Shown here in pieces: positions 27,475 to 36,044 of a DNA stretch of 64,000 nucleotides. Every line of letters starts with the position of its first letter. The stretch's first letter is position 1. The stretch spans positions 1-64,000 of the forward strand of contig NZ_QGDT01000003.1 in assembly GCF_003149085.1 (NCBI RefSeq), read 5' to 3'. The DNA is from Dyadobacter jejuensis (GTDB lineage Bacteria; Bacteroidota; Bacteroidia; Cytophagales; Spirosomataceae). The notes beneath the pieces are model-generated. The model did no database searches, was not told where the DNA came from, and saw nothing but the letters and a program-made list of their open reading frames with translations. The translations under genes were made by a program, and so were the position numbers.

Positions 27475-28392
27475 ATGGCAGAGGATATCCTATATATAAA
27501 GTCGATCAGTCAGTTGCATTCCCTATTCGGATTCGACAGACCCACCCATCCGTTGATTTCGGTAATCGATGTGAGCCAATTTGAAATTAGCCCAGACTGG
27601 ATCGGTAGGAAAATCAGCACCGATTTGTATTCCATCGCCATGAAAGATGCCAGCTGTGGGATGGACTATGGACGGAATACCTACGATTTTGACGAAGGGG
27701 TGTTGATCTTTACGGCACCGTACCAGGTAACTTCTACCAAAAGGGCGCAAACTCGGAATGAAATTACGGGATGGATGGTATTTTTTCATCCCGATTTGAT
27801 ACGCAATACCCACTTGGGACAGGGTATTGACGACTATGGTTTCTTCTCTTACGATGTTTATGAGGCCCTGCACCTTTCCGATTCGGAACAATATACCTTG
27901 AATGAATGTGTTCAACTCATTCAAAGCGAAATTGCAGCGCGTATCGACAACCACAGCCAGCGGGTCATTGTTAGCACCTTGGAGCTACTGTTAAACTATA
28001 GTGCGAGGTATTATGAGCGCCAGTTTAGCACCCGAAAGGCACAAAATGTGGACGTGGTCAGTCGCTTTGAAGCGCTGCTAAAAGGCTATTTTAAAGAGGG
28101 TAAATTGGCGGAATTGGGGTTGCCCTCCATCGAATACTTTGCCGAAGCCATCCATTTGTCTTCTAACTATCTTAGCGATCTTTTAAAAAAGGAAACGGGA
28201 CATACGGCCAAGGACCATATCAATTTATTCATTGTAGAAAAGGCTAAGACCTTGCTTGTAGCCGATACGGACTCCATCAGTGGCATAGCCTATCAGTTGG
28301 GTTTTAACTACCCCCATTACTTTAGCCGTATGTTTAAATCTAAAACCGGACTGACGCCCCAGGAGTACCGTCAGCACCACCATCTAAACTAA
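27475..28392 (+). CDS. AraC-family transcriptional regulator
   Basis: A 305-residue regulator. The N-terminal half has the cupin-like sensor layout often seen in Bacteroidota AraC proteins (YDFDEGVLIFTAPYQ, ITGWMVFFHPDLIRNT). The C-terminal double helix-turn-helix (about 205-300) contains EYFAEAIHLSSNYLSDLLKK and SISGIAYQLGFNYPHYFSRM, then KSKTGLTPQEYR. It starts an operon with a NAD(P)-binding protein five bases downstream, and probably regulates that operon. The inducer is unknown. Confidence 0.92.
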   Translation: MAEDILYIKSISQLHSLFGFDRPTHPLISVIDVSQFEISPDWIGRKISTDLYSIAMKDASCGMDYGRNTYDFDEGVLIFTAPYQVTSTKRAQTRNEITGWMVFFHPDLIRNTHLGQGIDDYGFFSYDVYEALHLSDSEQYTLNECVQLIQSEIAARIDNHSQRVIVSTLELLLNYSARYYERQFSTRKAQNVDVVSRFEALLKGYFKEGKLAELGLPSIEYFAEAIHLSSNYLSDLLKKETGHTAKDHINLFIVEKAKTLLVADTDSISGIAYQLGFNYPHYFSRMFKSKTGLTPQEYRQHHHLN

Positions 28393-28397
28393 AATCT

Positions 28398-29057
28398 ATG
28401 AAACTAATAATTACGGGTGCTTCGGGAATGGTAGGCCAGGCCGTTCTTTTGGAGTGTTTGGACGATGCCTCTGTGACCGAAGTGTTGGTGATCAACCGGC
28501 GGCCCATCGATAAGCCAAATGTGAAGCTTAAAGAACTATTGGTGCAGGAATTTGCCGACATGGCGGCTCATGCCGATCATCTAAAGGGATATGATGCTTG
28601 TTTACATTGTATGGGGGTTTCGGCAATGGGGATGTCGGAGCAGGAATACACGACCATTACCTATGGCTATACCAAAATATTGGCCGATGTACTTTATGGA
28701 AACAATCCGGATATGACTATGATCTATGTTTCGGGTGTTGGGACGGATAGTTCGGAGAAGGGGCGAAGCATGTGGGCTAGGGTGAAGGGACGGACTGAAA
28801 ACTATGTACTTAACAAGGGGTTTAAGGATGCCTATGCCTTCCGCCCAGGATTGATTTTAACCGAGAAAGGTGTGAAGTCGAGGACTGGTTGGTATAATAC
28901 CGCATACGCAGTATTACGTCCGTTTTACTCAGTTTTGGGCAAACTGAATAATGCCAATACAAGTAGTGAGCTAGGGAAGGCCATGCTGGTACTTTGCCAA
29001 AAACCGAACGCAAAGAAGGTGATTCATCCTGTCGATATTACCCGACTTAGTCTTTGA
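28398..29057 (+). CDS. NAD(P)-binding Rossmann-fold protein, atypical SDR
   Basis: A 219-residue soluble protein with an N-terminal Rossmann fold: LIITGASGMVGQAVL (G-x-x-G-x-x-G). Later it has DACLHCMGVSAMGMSEQEY and a GRTENYVLNKGF block corresponding to the usual catalytic region, without a clear Y-x-x-x-K. This resembles the NmrA/HSCARG-like atypical short-chain group that binds cofactor and may sense redox or isomerise a small substrate. It starts five bases after the AraC gene, so the two are co-transcribed. Confidence 0.82.
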   Translation: MKLIITGASGMVGQAVLLECLDDASVTEVLVINRRPIDKPNVKLKELLVQEFADMAAHADHLKGYDACLHCMGVSAMGMSEQEYTTITYGYTKILADVLYGNNPDMTMIYVSGVGTDSSEKGRSMWARVKGRTENYVLNKGFKDAYAFRPGLILTEKGVKSRTGWYNTAYAVLRPFYSVLGKLNNANTSSELGKAMLVLCQKPNAKKVIHPVDITRLSL

Positions 29058-29118
29058 AGGGGAAGGCCGGGGCTCTGAATTTTGACCGTATGACGACATT
29101 TTAATTAATTATTACCTA

Positions 29119-30234
29119 ATGAAAAAATTATTGGTTTGGATCGGCCTGAGTTTATTGGCTACTATCCTGATATTGATAGGAGGCACGGTCTTTTTTATGA
29201 ATACGAGCCCGCAAATAGGACAAAGGCCCGAGGGGGCCGATCTGGAGCGAATACGGCTGTCGAGCCATTACGGTGCCAATGGTTTTGTGAACATAACAGA
29301 AACCAACACCGGGGATATCTGGGAGGTACTCAAAACCTTGCCTTCTATGCTATGGGCCAAAAATACGAGTCCACTTCATCCCCTGCCCGCAGCCTTTGAA
29401 GACCAGTCCCAGGCAGCCATCGATAGCCTGACTTATATCACCTGGTATGGACATTCGGCATTTATGATTGAATTGGACGGAAAACGCATCCTGATCGACC
29501 CCATGCTGGGCCACGTAGCCGCTCCGGTCTCGTTTGGGAGCAAACGGTTTGCCTATCAAAACGAGATTCCTATCGATCAATTAGACGCCATAGATGTAGT
29601 CCTATTATCGCACGATCATTACGATCATCTCGACTATCCCACCATCCTGCGACTTAAAGACAAGGTAAGGCATTTTATAACGCCATTGGGCGTAGGGTCT
29701 CATCTAAAGGCCTGGGGAGTTGCCCCCGAAAACATTACAGAGCTCGACTGGTGGGAAGAGAGCCGAAGGGATGGTATCCGTTATACGGCTTGTCCGGCGA
29801 GGCACTTTTCGGGCCGAGGCCTCACCGATCGCGATGCCACCCAATGGGCTAGTTGGGTGCTGCAATCCGAGGCCGAAAAAATATACTTTAGCGGGGATGG
29901 AGGGTATGGAACCCACTTCGCAGAGATAGCTGATAAGTTTGGACCGTTCGATTTTGCCATGCTCGAATGCGGACAGTACAACCCAGCCTGGAGCAACATT
30001 CATATGATGCCCGAAGAGACGGTACAAGCCGGTCTGGATTTGAAGGCCCGGCTGTCGATGCCCATCCATTGGGGGGCGTTTAGCTTAGCACCCCATGCCT
30101 GGACGGAGCCTATTACCAGGTTTACCAAAGCTGCCGATAGACAGAAGCTGCCCTACGTTTTGCCGACTATCGGCCAGCGATTCGCACTGGGCCAGCAATT
30201 CCCCAAAAGCCTCTGGTGGCTGCAGGGAGTGTAG
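29119..30234 (+). CDS. MBL-fold metal-dependent hydrolase, NAPE-PLD/UlaG-like
   Basis: A 371-residue protein with an N-terminal membrane anchor or signal (LVWIGLSLLATILILIGGTVFF). The metallo-beta-lactamase fold follows: YITWYGHSAFMIELDGKRIL, then the zinc motif SHDHYDHLDYP (H165, H167, D169, H170), CPARHFSGRG, YFSGDGGYG, and the late MPIHWGAFSLA. The pattern matches UlaG- or NAPE-phospholipase D-like hydrolases, whose substrates range from lactones to phospholipids. It is the third gene of the AraC-led cluster, 61 bases after the NAD(P)-binding protein. Confidence 0.87.
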   Translation: MKKLLVWIGLSLLATILILIGGTVFFMNTSPQIGQRPEGADLERIRLSSHYGANGFVNITETNTGDIWEVLKTLPSMLWAKNTSPLHPLPAAFEDQSQAAIDSLTYITWYGHSAFMIELDGKRILIDPMLGHVAAPVSFGSKRFAYQNEIPIDQLDAIDVVLLSHDHYDHLDYPTILRLKDKVRHFITPLGVGSHLKAWGVAPENITELDWWEESRRDGIRYTACPARHFSGRGLTDRDATQWASWVLQSEAEKIYFSGDGGYGTHFAEIADKFGPFDFAMLECGQYNPAWSNIHMMPEETVQAGLDLKARLSMPIHWGAFSLAPHAWTEPITRFTKAADRQKLPYVLPTIGQRFALGQQFPKSLWWLQGV

Positions 30235-30505
30235 AAGCAAGGGAAGGGGGGACGTAAAACAATAAAGTTGACGTTTAAAGTAGCGGGTCACATTGATCAC
30301 GTTAAGTGGGAGATAACTTGTAGAAGCACAAATAATGGCTTTTGAAGGGTTCAGGCTGACAATTTTAATTAATATAAAAGGGCTATTGGGCTCTATTATT
30401 TTTATTTCAGGGTTTTGTGTGCTGAAAACCGGAATTGGTGTTATATGGTCCGGTTCGGTTTATTGACTTTTGTATTATCAATCAAACGTTTCAACCATAG
30501 CAAAT

Positions 30506-31330
30506 ATGAAAAAGACTATTTTAATAACAGGAGCCAGCTCAGGCATAGGAAAGGCGAGCGTAAAGAAATTTCAGGCCGAAGGGTGGAATGTGATTGCTAC
30601 CATGCGGTCGCCGGAGAATGAGACGGAACTCAATGAATTAGAGGATGTTCTGATAGCAAAGCTCGACGTTCAAGATCAGCAGAGCATCGACAAGGCCGTG
30701 CAGGCCGGTCTGGCCCAATTCGGTCGTATCGACGTCGTCCTTAATAATGCGGGCTATGGCTTGCTAGGGACCTTTGAATCGGTAGCCAAAGACAGCATTC
30801 AACGACAATATGACGTCAATGTATTTGGACTCTTTGATGTGACCCGCACCGTATTGCCGTATTTTAGGAAACAAAAATCGGGGATGTTTATCAATATTTC
30901 TTCTGTTGGCGGTAAAATAACCTTCCCCTTGACCTCCTTATACCACTCTACCAAATTTGCCGTGGAAGGATTTAGTGAATCCGTACATTATGAACTGGCG
31001 CCCCTGGGCATTAAGGTGAAGATTGTAGAACCGGGCTCGGTAACTACCGATTTTGGAGGTAGGTCCTTGGATTTTCAGCACGATACCAATTTGGACGAAT
31101 ACAACGACTTTGTAGGACCCGTTATGGAGTCTTTTCAAGCCTTGATGGATCCTGCAAAATCGAGCCCTTCGGAGCTGGTTGCAGAGGTTATCTATGGTGC
31201 CGCCACCGACGGCAGCGACCAGCTGAGGTACCGTGCTGGTGCCGATGCCGAGCAAATGCTCAGTGCAAGAGGTGCTATGTCGGACGAGGCCTTTATCGAC
31301 ATGATGAAGCAGCAGCTTGATATTAAATAG
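30506..31330 (+). CDS. Short-chain dehydrogenase/reductase
   Basis: A classical SDR of 274 residues, started at ATG 30506 (MKKTILITGASSGIG). It has the cofactor motif TGASSGIG, the NNAG motif (VVLNNAGYG), the catalytic Ser in NISSVGG and the Y-x-x-x-K pair in LYHSTKFAVEGF. It should oxidise or reduce an alcohol or carbonyl with NAD(P)(H); the substrate is unknown. It follows the MBL hydrolase after about 270 bases without recognisable genes, so it may have its own promoter. Confidence 0.92.
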   Translation: MKKTILITGASSGIGKASVKKFQAEGWNVIATMRSPENETELNELEDVLIAKLDVQDQQSIDKAVQAGLAQFGRIDVVLNNAGYGLLGTFESVAKDSIQRQYDVNVFGLFDVTRTVLPYFRKQKSGMFINISSVGGKITFPLTSLYHSTKFAVEGFSESVHYELAPLGIKVKIVEPGSVTTDFGGRSLDFQHDTNLDEYNDFVGPVMESFQALMDPAKSSPSELVAEVIYGAATDGSDQLRYRAGADAEQMLSARGAMSDEAFIDMMKQQLDIK

Positions 31331-31482
31331 CAGAATCGAATGGATATCTCTTTCTGGGTTGGGTTATAGGAGCCTAGCACAGGGAGAGGTTCTATTTGGA
31401 AGGATGCACCAATCTTTTCAAAGATATACCGTCGATAATTTTTGACACTTAACCAGTTGAATTCAAGTGTGCACCAGTGAAT

Positions 31483-31959
31483 TTAGGGGAAATCATTTAT
31501 AATTTTTCTTCGCTCCAAAAACTCGTCAAGGGATTCCCAAATTGCCGGGGAATAGTCAAAGTTAGCCCCATATTCAAATTCTATAATTTCACCAGAATCC
31601 AATTTTTCTTTACCTAACAAATAATAGCTATCGCCAATATGATAGCTGAAATATTTTTTTGCTGTGCTGAAAGTAATGGTATCTCCTATATGATATTTTT
31701 TAAGAATGCTTGGGTCATTTTTGAAGTCCTCCTCCGATGAAACATCAATATAATACGCGCTAAACCTATTGGAGCTTTCGATACTTCGCTTGAGTGCCGA
31801 GGGTTGTTTTACTATATACGCTTTGTTCAAATAAGGTTTAAAGCGTTGGTCGTGGGACAGATCGGTAGTGGATGAATATGCTATAAACCAAAGGAACAGG
31901 CCCATAAAAACGAGTGCCGCAATGAAAATACCTGCTATAATCATTTTTGATTTCTTCAT
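31483..31959 (-). CDS. Membrane-anchored protein of unknown function
   Basis: A 158-residue protein with one N-terminal transmembrane segment (MIIAGIFIAALVFMGLFLWF, about residues 6-25) and a mostly polar C-terminal part. Features include KKYHIGDTITFSTAKKYFSY and ESLDEFLERRK. No family is recognised. The gene is noticeably more AT-rich than its left neighbours, like the cassette to its right, so it could belong to the same acquired stretch. Confidence 0.6.
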   Translation of the reverse strand: MKKSKMIIAGIFIAALVFMGLFLWFIAYSSTTDLSHDQRFKPYLNKAYIVKQPSALKRSIESSNRFSAYYIDVSSEEDFKNDPSILKKYHIGDTITFSTAKKYFSYHIGDSYYLLGKEKLDSGEIIEFEYGANFDYSPAIWESLDEFLERRKIINDFP

Positions 31960-32263
31960 GTATAGGCAAAAATAGACGCTGACTGAGGTTAATGTTCCTC
32001 CAAAGGTATTTTACTTTTTTCGAATTTGGGAGTATGGGCAAATTTGATGCTCCGTTAATGAACGGCTAAGCCTGGGTTTGGGGATGGTACTTGTCGGGCA
32101 TGAATATCCTTTACCTGGTCATAAGCAGAGTTAAGATTAAAAGTAATTAGATTCATTTCTACGAGTGAATCCCTTGGCTCCTTTAGGGGTAATTTCCGGG
32201 GCCATGGTATCCATAGTCGGCCTGAAAATTATGTATATTTACAGATAATTTAAAAAGTGATAC
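31960..32263. other. Intergenic stretch before the AT-rich cassette
   Basis: About 300 bases with no supportable gene. A 25-codon minus-strand frame near 32130-32210 (MDTMAPEITPKGAKGF) ends early and is not annotated. The right end is AT-rich and should hold the promoter of the IrrE-type gene. Confidence 0.35.
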
Positions 32264-33433
32264 TTGAAAATCGAACAAAACATAGAGAGGCTAAAGTACT
32301 TACTGACACTATTTAAGATGTCGGTTGAAGAACTTTTGCCTTTAATAAATGAAGGCTTGGCTAAGCCTATTACAAAAGAACAAATATTAAGCCCAAATAT
32401 TGAACTTGGGCACCTTAAAAGAATTGACAAGATTTTTAAGAAAGGTATCCATTACTATTTAGACCCTAAAGTTCCAGATGTTTCTAAAGATGCTAGCATC
32501 TTTTTTAGAAAAGCCAAATTCGATGTGAATTTAAGTTTGGGTGCTAGAATAATAGTAAATCATTTTGAAGAGTTTAAAATCTCCTTATCTGCAATTGCTG
32601 CACTTTCTGATATAAAATTTGACAGGATTTTGCCAGTGTTTACATTGAATAGCAATCCAAAAGAGGTTGCGGCAGAGGTGAGAAAATTAATTAGTCCTGA
32701 AGCAAAGATTAAGGATAAAGATTTTCTAACTGAGTTGATTAAAAAGCTTGCAGAGAAAAATATTTTTGTATTTGAGTTCGTGGAGACCTGGAATAAAAAA
32801 GAAAAGGCAAATATTGACGGTTTTTTCCTTCAACCAAATGTAATCGTACTCAAAAGGCAACAAACTTCTTTTAAAAGAGAAATATTTACTCTTGCACACG
32901 AATTGGGCCATTTTCTTCTGAATGAAGAGGAAATAGACCGAATAGATTATCAAGACTTCGCTAATGATAAATTATCAAAGATTGAATACTGGTGTAATGA
33001 ATTCGCTTTTTATTTTCTTGGTGGTGAATTTGTAAAGATCATTGAAACTATTGATCATTCAACGGCTCATAATGATTATAATATCGACCTAATTCGCTCA
33101 ATATCAGAAAGTACTCATTTAAGTAGAATTGCAATTTTTACAAAATTGCTTTTGCTTAACAAAATTAGTAGAGCTAATTATGACCATGTTAAGGCTGGAT
33201 TTGAAGAGGATTTTAGAATTAAAAATGACGAGCTTAAAAAGAAAAGAGAACTAGATAAACAGAATGGTATTATTTCAGGTGGTTCAACGCCATTGCCGAT
33301 TAAGTCTCCACTATTGGTATCGACTATCCAGACAGCATTTTACGAAGGCGTAATAAATGAGTATGAGTTTTGTAAAAAGTTAAACATAAAACCCGACAAA
33401 ATAGACCGCTTCCTCTATGAAAGTAGTAATTGA
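32264..33433 (+). CDS. ImmA/IrrE-family metallopeptidase
   Basis: A 389-residue soluble protein with a central zinc-peptidase domain: IFTLAHELGHFLLNEEE (H212-E-x-x-H216) and a downstream WCNEFAFYFLGG (E246 as probable third ligand). The first 150 residues are helical and resemble the regulatory part of XRE/IrrE-type antitoxins without a clear helix-turn-helix. IrrE/ImmA proteins cleave repressors or act as antitoxins. The only reasonable start is TTG 32264, because a stop codon precedes it by three bases. It overlaps the PIN-like gene by 17 bases. Both are AT-rich compared with flanking genes, suggesting acquisition. Confidence 0.85.
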   Translation: MKIEQNIERLKYLLTLFKMSVEELLPLINEGLAKPITKEQILSPNIELGHLKRIDKIFKKGIHYYLDPKVPDVSKDASIFFRKAKFDVNLSLGARIIVNHFEEFKISLSAIAALSDIKFDRILPVFTLNSNPKEVAAEVRKLISPEAKIKDKDFLTELIKKLAEKNIFVFEFVETWNKKEKANIDGFFLQPNVIVLKRQQTSFKREIFTLAHELGHFLLNEEEIDRIDYQDFANDKLSKIEYWCNEFAFYFLGGEFVKIIETIDHSTAHNDYNIDLIRSISESTHLSRIAIFTKLLLLNKISRANYDHVKAGFEEDFRIKNDELKKKRELDKQNGIISGGSTPLPIKSPLLVSTIQTAFYEGVINEYEFCKKLNIKPDKIDRFLYESSN

Positions 33434-33992
33434 CACCAGTTCTTTATTGTCATTGGTTCGGTATTACTTGCCATTTGACAAGAAAACGGTTTTATATGAG
33501 GCAATTATGTCAAAAATTGCAAATGGAGAAATATTAATTATTGATAAAATAATTGATGAGTGTGCCTATTTGTCTAAAGGGGTTGTCTTGTCTTTTCTTG
33601 CTTTTTTGACTGATAAAAAATTTACTAAAACGCATAAAGTCCCACTGAATACTGAATTTATTTTGCCGACTTCACCTGCTAAATTTTATCGAATGGTAGA
33701 TAACCAGTTTGTGAATGGTGTTCAGAAAAACCGACTAACTGAAACGCAATACGATTCTGTAAAAAACGATTTTATGAATTCGGCTGATATGAAATTGATT
33801 TTAACTAGTTTAAATGTTAAAAAAGATAATCCAACTGAGGAAATATATCTGGTTACGGAGGAAACTGAGATTAGTAATGACAACAAAGTATTCAAAAAGA
33901 TACCTGCAATTTGTTATCAATTAGGCATTAATACAATAAATATCCAACAACTGATCGTCAAGTTTGAAGGCCTAACCTTCGAAATAAGATAA
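33417..33992 (+). CDS. PIN-domain-like protein (DUF4411-like)
   Basis: A 191-residue protein beginning MKVVIDTSSLLSLVRYYLPF, which has the PIN nuclease opening with an acidic residue (D6) after a hydrophobic strand. A second acidic block follows at IIDKIIDECAYL near 45-55, and AD near 122. The layout resembles DUF4411 proteins, which are commonly found next to IrrE-type peptidases. If active it would be a metal-dependent RNase and the toxin of the pair. It overlaps the IrrE-type gene by 17 bases, indicating coupled translation. The family call is by motif memory and moderate. Confidence 0.65.
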   Translation: MKVVIDTSSLLSLVRYYLPFDKKTVLYEAIMSKIANGEILIIDKIIDECAYLSKGVVLSFLAFLTDKKFTKTHKVPLNTEFILPTSPAKFYRMVDNQFVNGVQKNRLTETQYDSVKNDFMNSADMKLILTSLNVKKDNPTEEIYLVTEETEISNDNKVFKKIPAICYQLGINTINIQQLIVKFEGLTFEIR

Positions 33993-34109
33993 TACAATAT
34001 ACGCTTCCCATAATCCCAGGCCTAATAACCCCAATGATGTAAAGATTCGCCATAATTCTGTAAGCTTTTTCAAAAAAAAATTATAGACCTTTGTACTTTA
34101 CAAATTATC

Positions 34110-34511
34110 ATGAAAAAGATTCTGGCAATCTTATTGGTCTTCTTCTATCTCGGTACTACATCGGGATTTAGCCTGCATATGCATTACTGCATGGGGGAGC
34201 TGATCGATTTGGGGCTTACGAAATCGGATTTTGAACATTGTGGAAATTGTGGAATGGAGAAAAGCCATTCGACGAAAAGCGGCTGCTGTAAAGAGGAATC
34301 GAAGAAAATTCAGACCGACGACGCCAGTCCCGGGGTCGATGCCGGTTTCAATACCTTGCTGCTGTCGCCTGCCGTGTTGGAAATGAAGATACTTCCGCCA
34401 TTCACTTTGACCACCGTCCTATCTCCCCAAAAGGATTACCCCGTCGGTCCGGCGCCACCCCGCAGTAAACCGATCCGAGTTTATAAGCTGAATTGTACCT
34501 ACCTCATTTGA
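34110..34511 (+). CDS. HYC_CC_PP family exported protein
   Basis: A 133-residue protein with a signal peptide (KKILAILLVFFYLGTTSG). The family name motifs are visible: HYCMGE near residue 26, GCCKEE near 61 and PAPPRS near 118. An extra CGNCGMEKSH motif lies between. The Cys/His content suggests metal binding, and such proteins often sit beside heavy-metal efflux genes, as here, directly before the CusA-like pump. The molecular role is not established. Confidence 0.85.
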   Translation: MKKILAILLVFFYLGTTSGFSLHMHYCMGELIDLGLTKSDFEHCGNCGMEKSHSTKSGCCKEESKKIQTDDASPGVDAGFNTLLLSPAVLEMKILPPFTLTTVLSPQKDYPVGPAPPRSKPIRVYKLNCTYLI

Positions 34512-34696
34512 TATTCTCCCCAACAGCCGATGTTCTAAATCGAGCTGTCAAAGCGTCCTATGCTCCACTGCCTTGTGGTGGGTCGAGATAAGACTCCTCG
34601 CATAGTTTGACGAATTCTTTTATTATTTCCCCTTAGTAATCTGCCCATCGACGGTGGTCAGCGTCGTAGGCTCCTCGTTCGGTTTTGACTATCAAG

Positions 34697-34713
34697 CCGA
34701 CCCAGGGGGTCGG
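34697..34713. repeat. Hairpin in the cusA leader
   Basis: CCGACCC-AGG-GGGTCGG forms a 7-bp GC-rich stem about 35 bases before the cusA start. A second small GGCT/AGCC stem follows near 34720-34733. They could regulate translation or processing of the efflux mRNA. Confidence 0.35.
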
Positions 34714-34748
34714 TGAACTGGCTGTTTTTAGCCTTTAAACTTAAAAAC

Positions 34749-36044
34749 ATGGTACATCATATAATTTCATGGTCCTTAAGGAATCGCTTTATCGTACTGA
34801 GCCTCGCCTTAGCGCTCTTGATATGGGGTGGATTTGCCGTCAAAAAGAATCCTATAGATGCCATCCCCGATCTATCCGAAAACCAAGTGATTGTTTTTAC
34901 GGAGTGGATGGGAAGGGGACCACAGCTCATCGAAGAACAGGTGACTTACCCCTTGGTTACGAACCTGCAGGGGCTTCCCAAAACCAAATATGTAAGAGGA
35001 ACCTCTATGTTTGGGATGAGCTTTATTTACATCATATTCGATGATGATGTGGACGTATACTGGGCTCGTTCCCGGGTGCTGGAGCGGCTGAGTACCGTAA
35101 CAGGCACTTTGCCCGAAGGGGTGACGCCCCAGCTTGGGCCCGATGGTACAGGCGTGGGCCATGTGCTATGGTATACCCTCGATGCGCCAGGCATGGACCT
35201 GGGAGAGCAGCCGGCGCTGCAAGACTGGTACATCAAGTTTGCCTTGCAAAATGTAGAAGGAGTGAGTGAGATAGCCTCCTTTGGTGGGTTCCAAAAGCAA
35301 TATCAGATCACAGTCGATCTCAATAAACTGCTGTATTACGGGCTTACCGTGCCGCAAGTGATAGGGGCCGTTCGCGCCAATAATAACGAGTCGGGTGGGC
35401 GGAAGTTTGAGATGAGCGATATAGGTTATATCATCAGAACCACCGGTTACCTGCAATCTATCGAGGAAATAAGTAGTATTCCTGTCCTCAACCAGAATAG
35501 CATACCAGTGCGAGTGTCGGATGTTGCGACCGTTCAAATGACCGGGGAGGCTCGACTGGGTATATTTGACCAAGATGGAGAAGGGGAGCGAGTGGGAGGC
35601 ATCGTGGTGATGCGCTACGGCGAAAATGCCGCTGAAGTTATAGAGAAGGTGAAGGCCAAGATGCTCGAGACGTCCAAAGGGTTTCCTAAAGGTGTGAAAT
35701 TCGATATTGTTTATGACCGGGGCAAGCTCATCCAGGAATCCATCGATTCTATCAAGCATACCCTCGTCGAGGAGATGATCGTGGTGTCGCTGGTGGTACT
35801 TATATTTCTATTTCACTGGCGCAGTGCCCTCAGCATCATTATTCAAATCCCCATTACGATTGCCGCCAGTTTTATCTTATTAAATGCCTTTGGGATTTCG
35901 TCTAACATCATGTCGTTGACTGGGATAGCCTTAGCCATTGGGGTCATTGTAGACAATGGTATCATCATGAGCGAAAATGCTTATAAGCACCTTTCGCAGC
36001 GCTATGAAGAGTGGCAAGAAGAGCAAAAAAAGACAATAATATGA
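34749..36044 (+). CDS. cusA: CusA/CzcA-type RND efflux pump, N-terminal half
   Basis: A 431-residue frame starting at ATG 34749 (MVHHIISWSLRNRF; an in-frame ATG at 34713 is less likely). It contains TM1, the KKNPIDAIPDLSENQVIVFT motif typical of heavy-metal RND pumps, the first periplasmic domain (GTGVGHVLWYTLD) and helices TM2-TM4, ending with the proton-relay helix LAIGVIVDNGIIMSENAY. It stops at TGA 36042 in the TM4-TM5 cytoplasmic loop. Family members are single proteins of over 1000 residues, so this is half a pump. The remainder continues in the -1 frame. The junction has the slippery A_AAA_AAG and an ATGA overlap, so frameshifting, coupled translation, mutation or sequencing error must be considered. 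Confidence 0.88.
   Translation: MVHHIISWSLRNRFIVLSLALALLIWGGFAVKKNPIDAIPDLSENQVIVFTEWMGRGPQLIEEQVTYPLVTNLQGLPKTKYVRGTSMFGMSFIYIIFDDDVDVYWARSRVLERLSTVTGTLPEGVTPQLGPDGTGVGHVLWYTLDAPGMDLGEQPALQDWYIKFALQNVEGVSEIASFGGFQKQYQITVDLNKLLYYGLTVPQVIGAVRANNNESGGRKFEMSDIGYIIRTTGYLQSIEEISSIPVLNQNSIPVRVSDVATVQMTGEARLGIFDQDGEGERVGGIVVMRYGENAAEVIEKVKAKMLETSKGFPKGVKFDIVYDRGKLIQESIDSIKHTLVEEMIVVSLVVLIFLFHWRSALSIIIQIPITIAASFILLNAFGISSNIMSLTGIALAIGVIVDNGIIMSENAYKHLSQRYEEWQEEQKKTII
36026..36032 (+). promoter_or_regulatory. A_AAA_AAG slippery heptamer at the cusA frame junction
   Basis: In the zero frame the codons read CAA AAA AAG, so the heptamer A_AAA_AAG is correctly phased for -1 slippage, as in E. coli dnaX. 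After slippage the next codons are GAC AAT AAT ATG AAC, which lead into the second half of the pump. The zero-frame stop follows at 36042. No convincing downstream stem-loop was seen; the upstream AGAAGAG stretch is purine-rich. Confidence 0.5.

Noticed and set aside
32130-32210. Short minus-strand frame MDTMAPEITPKGAKGF
   Set aside because: Only 25 codons, with no conserved motif or supporting context.
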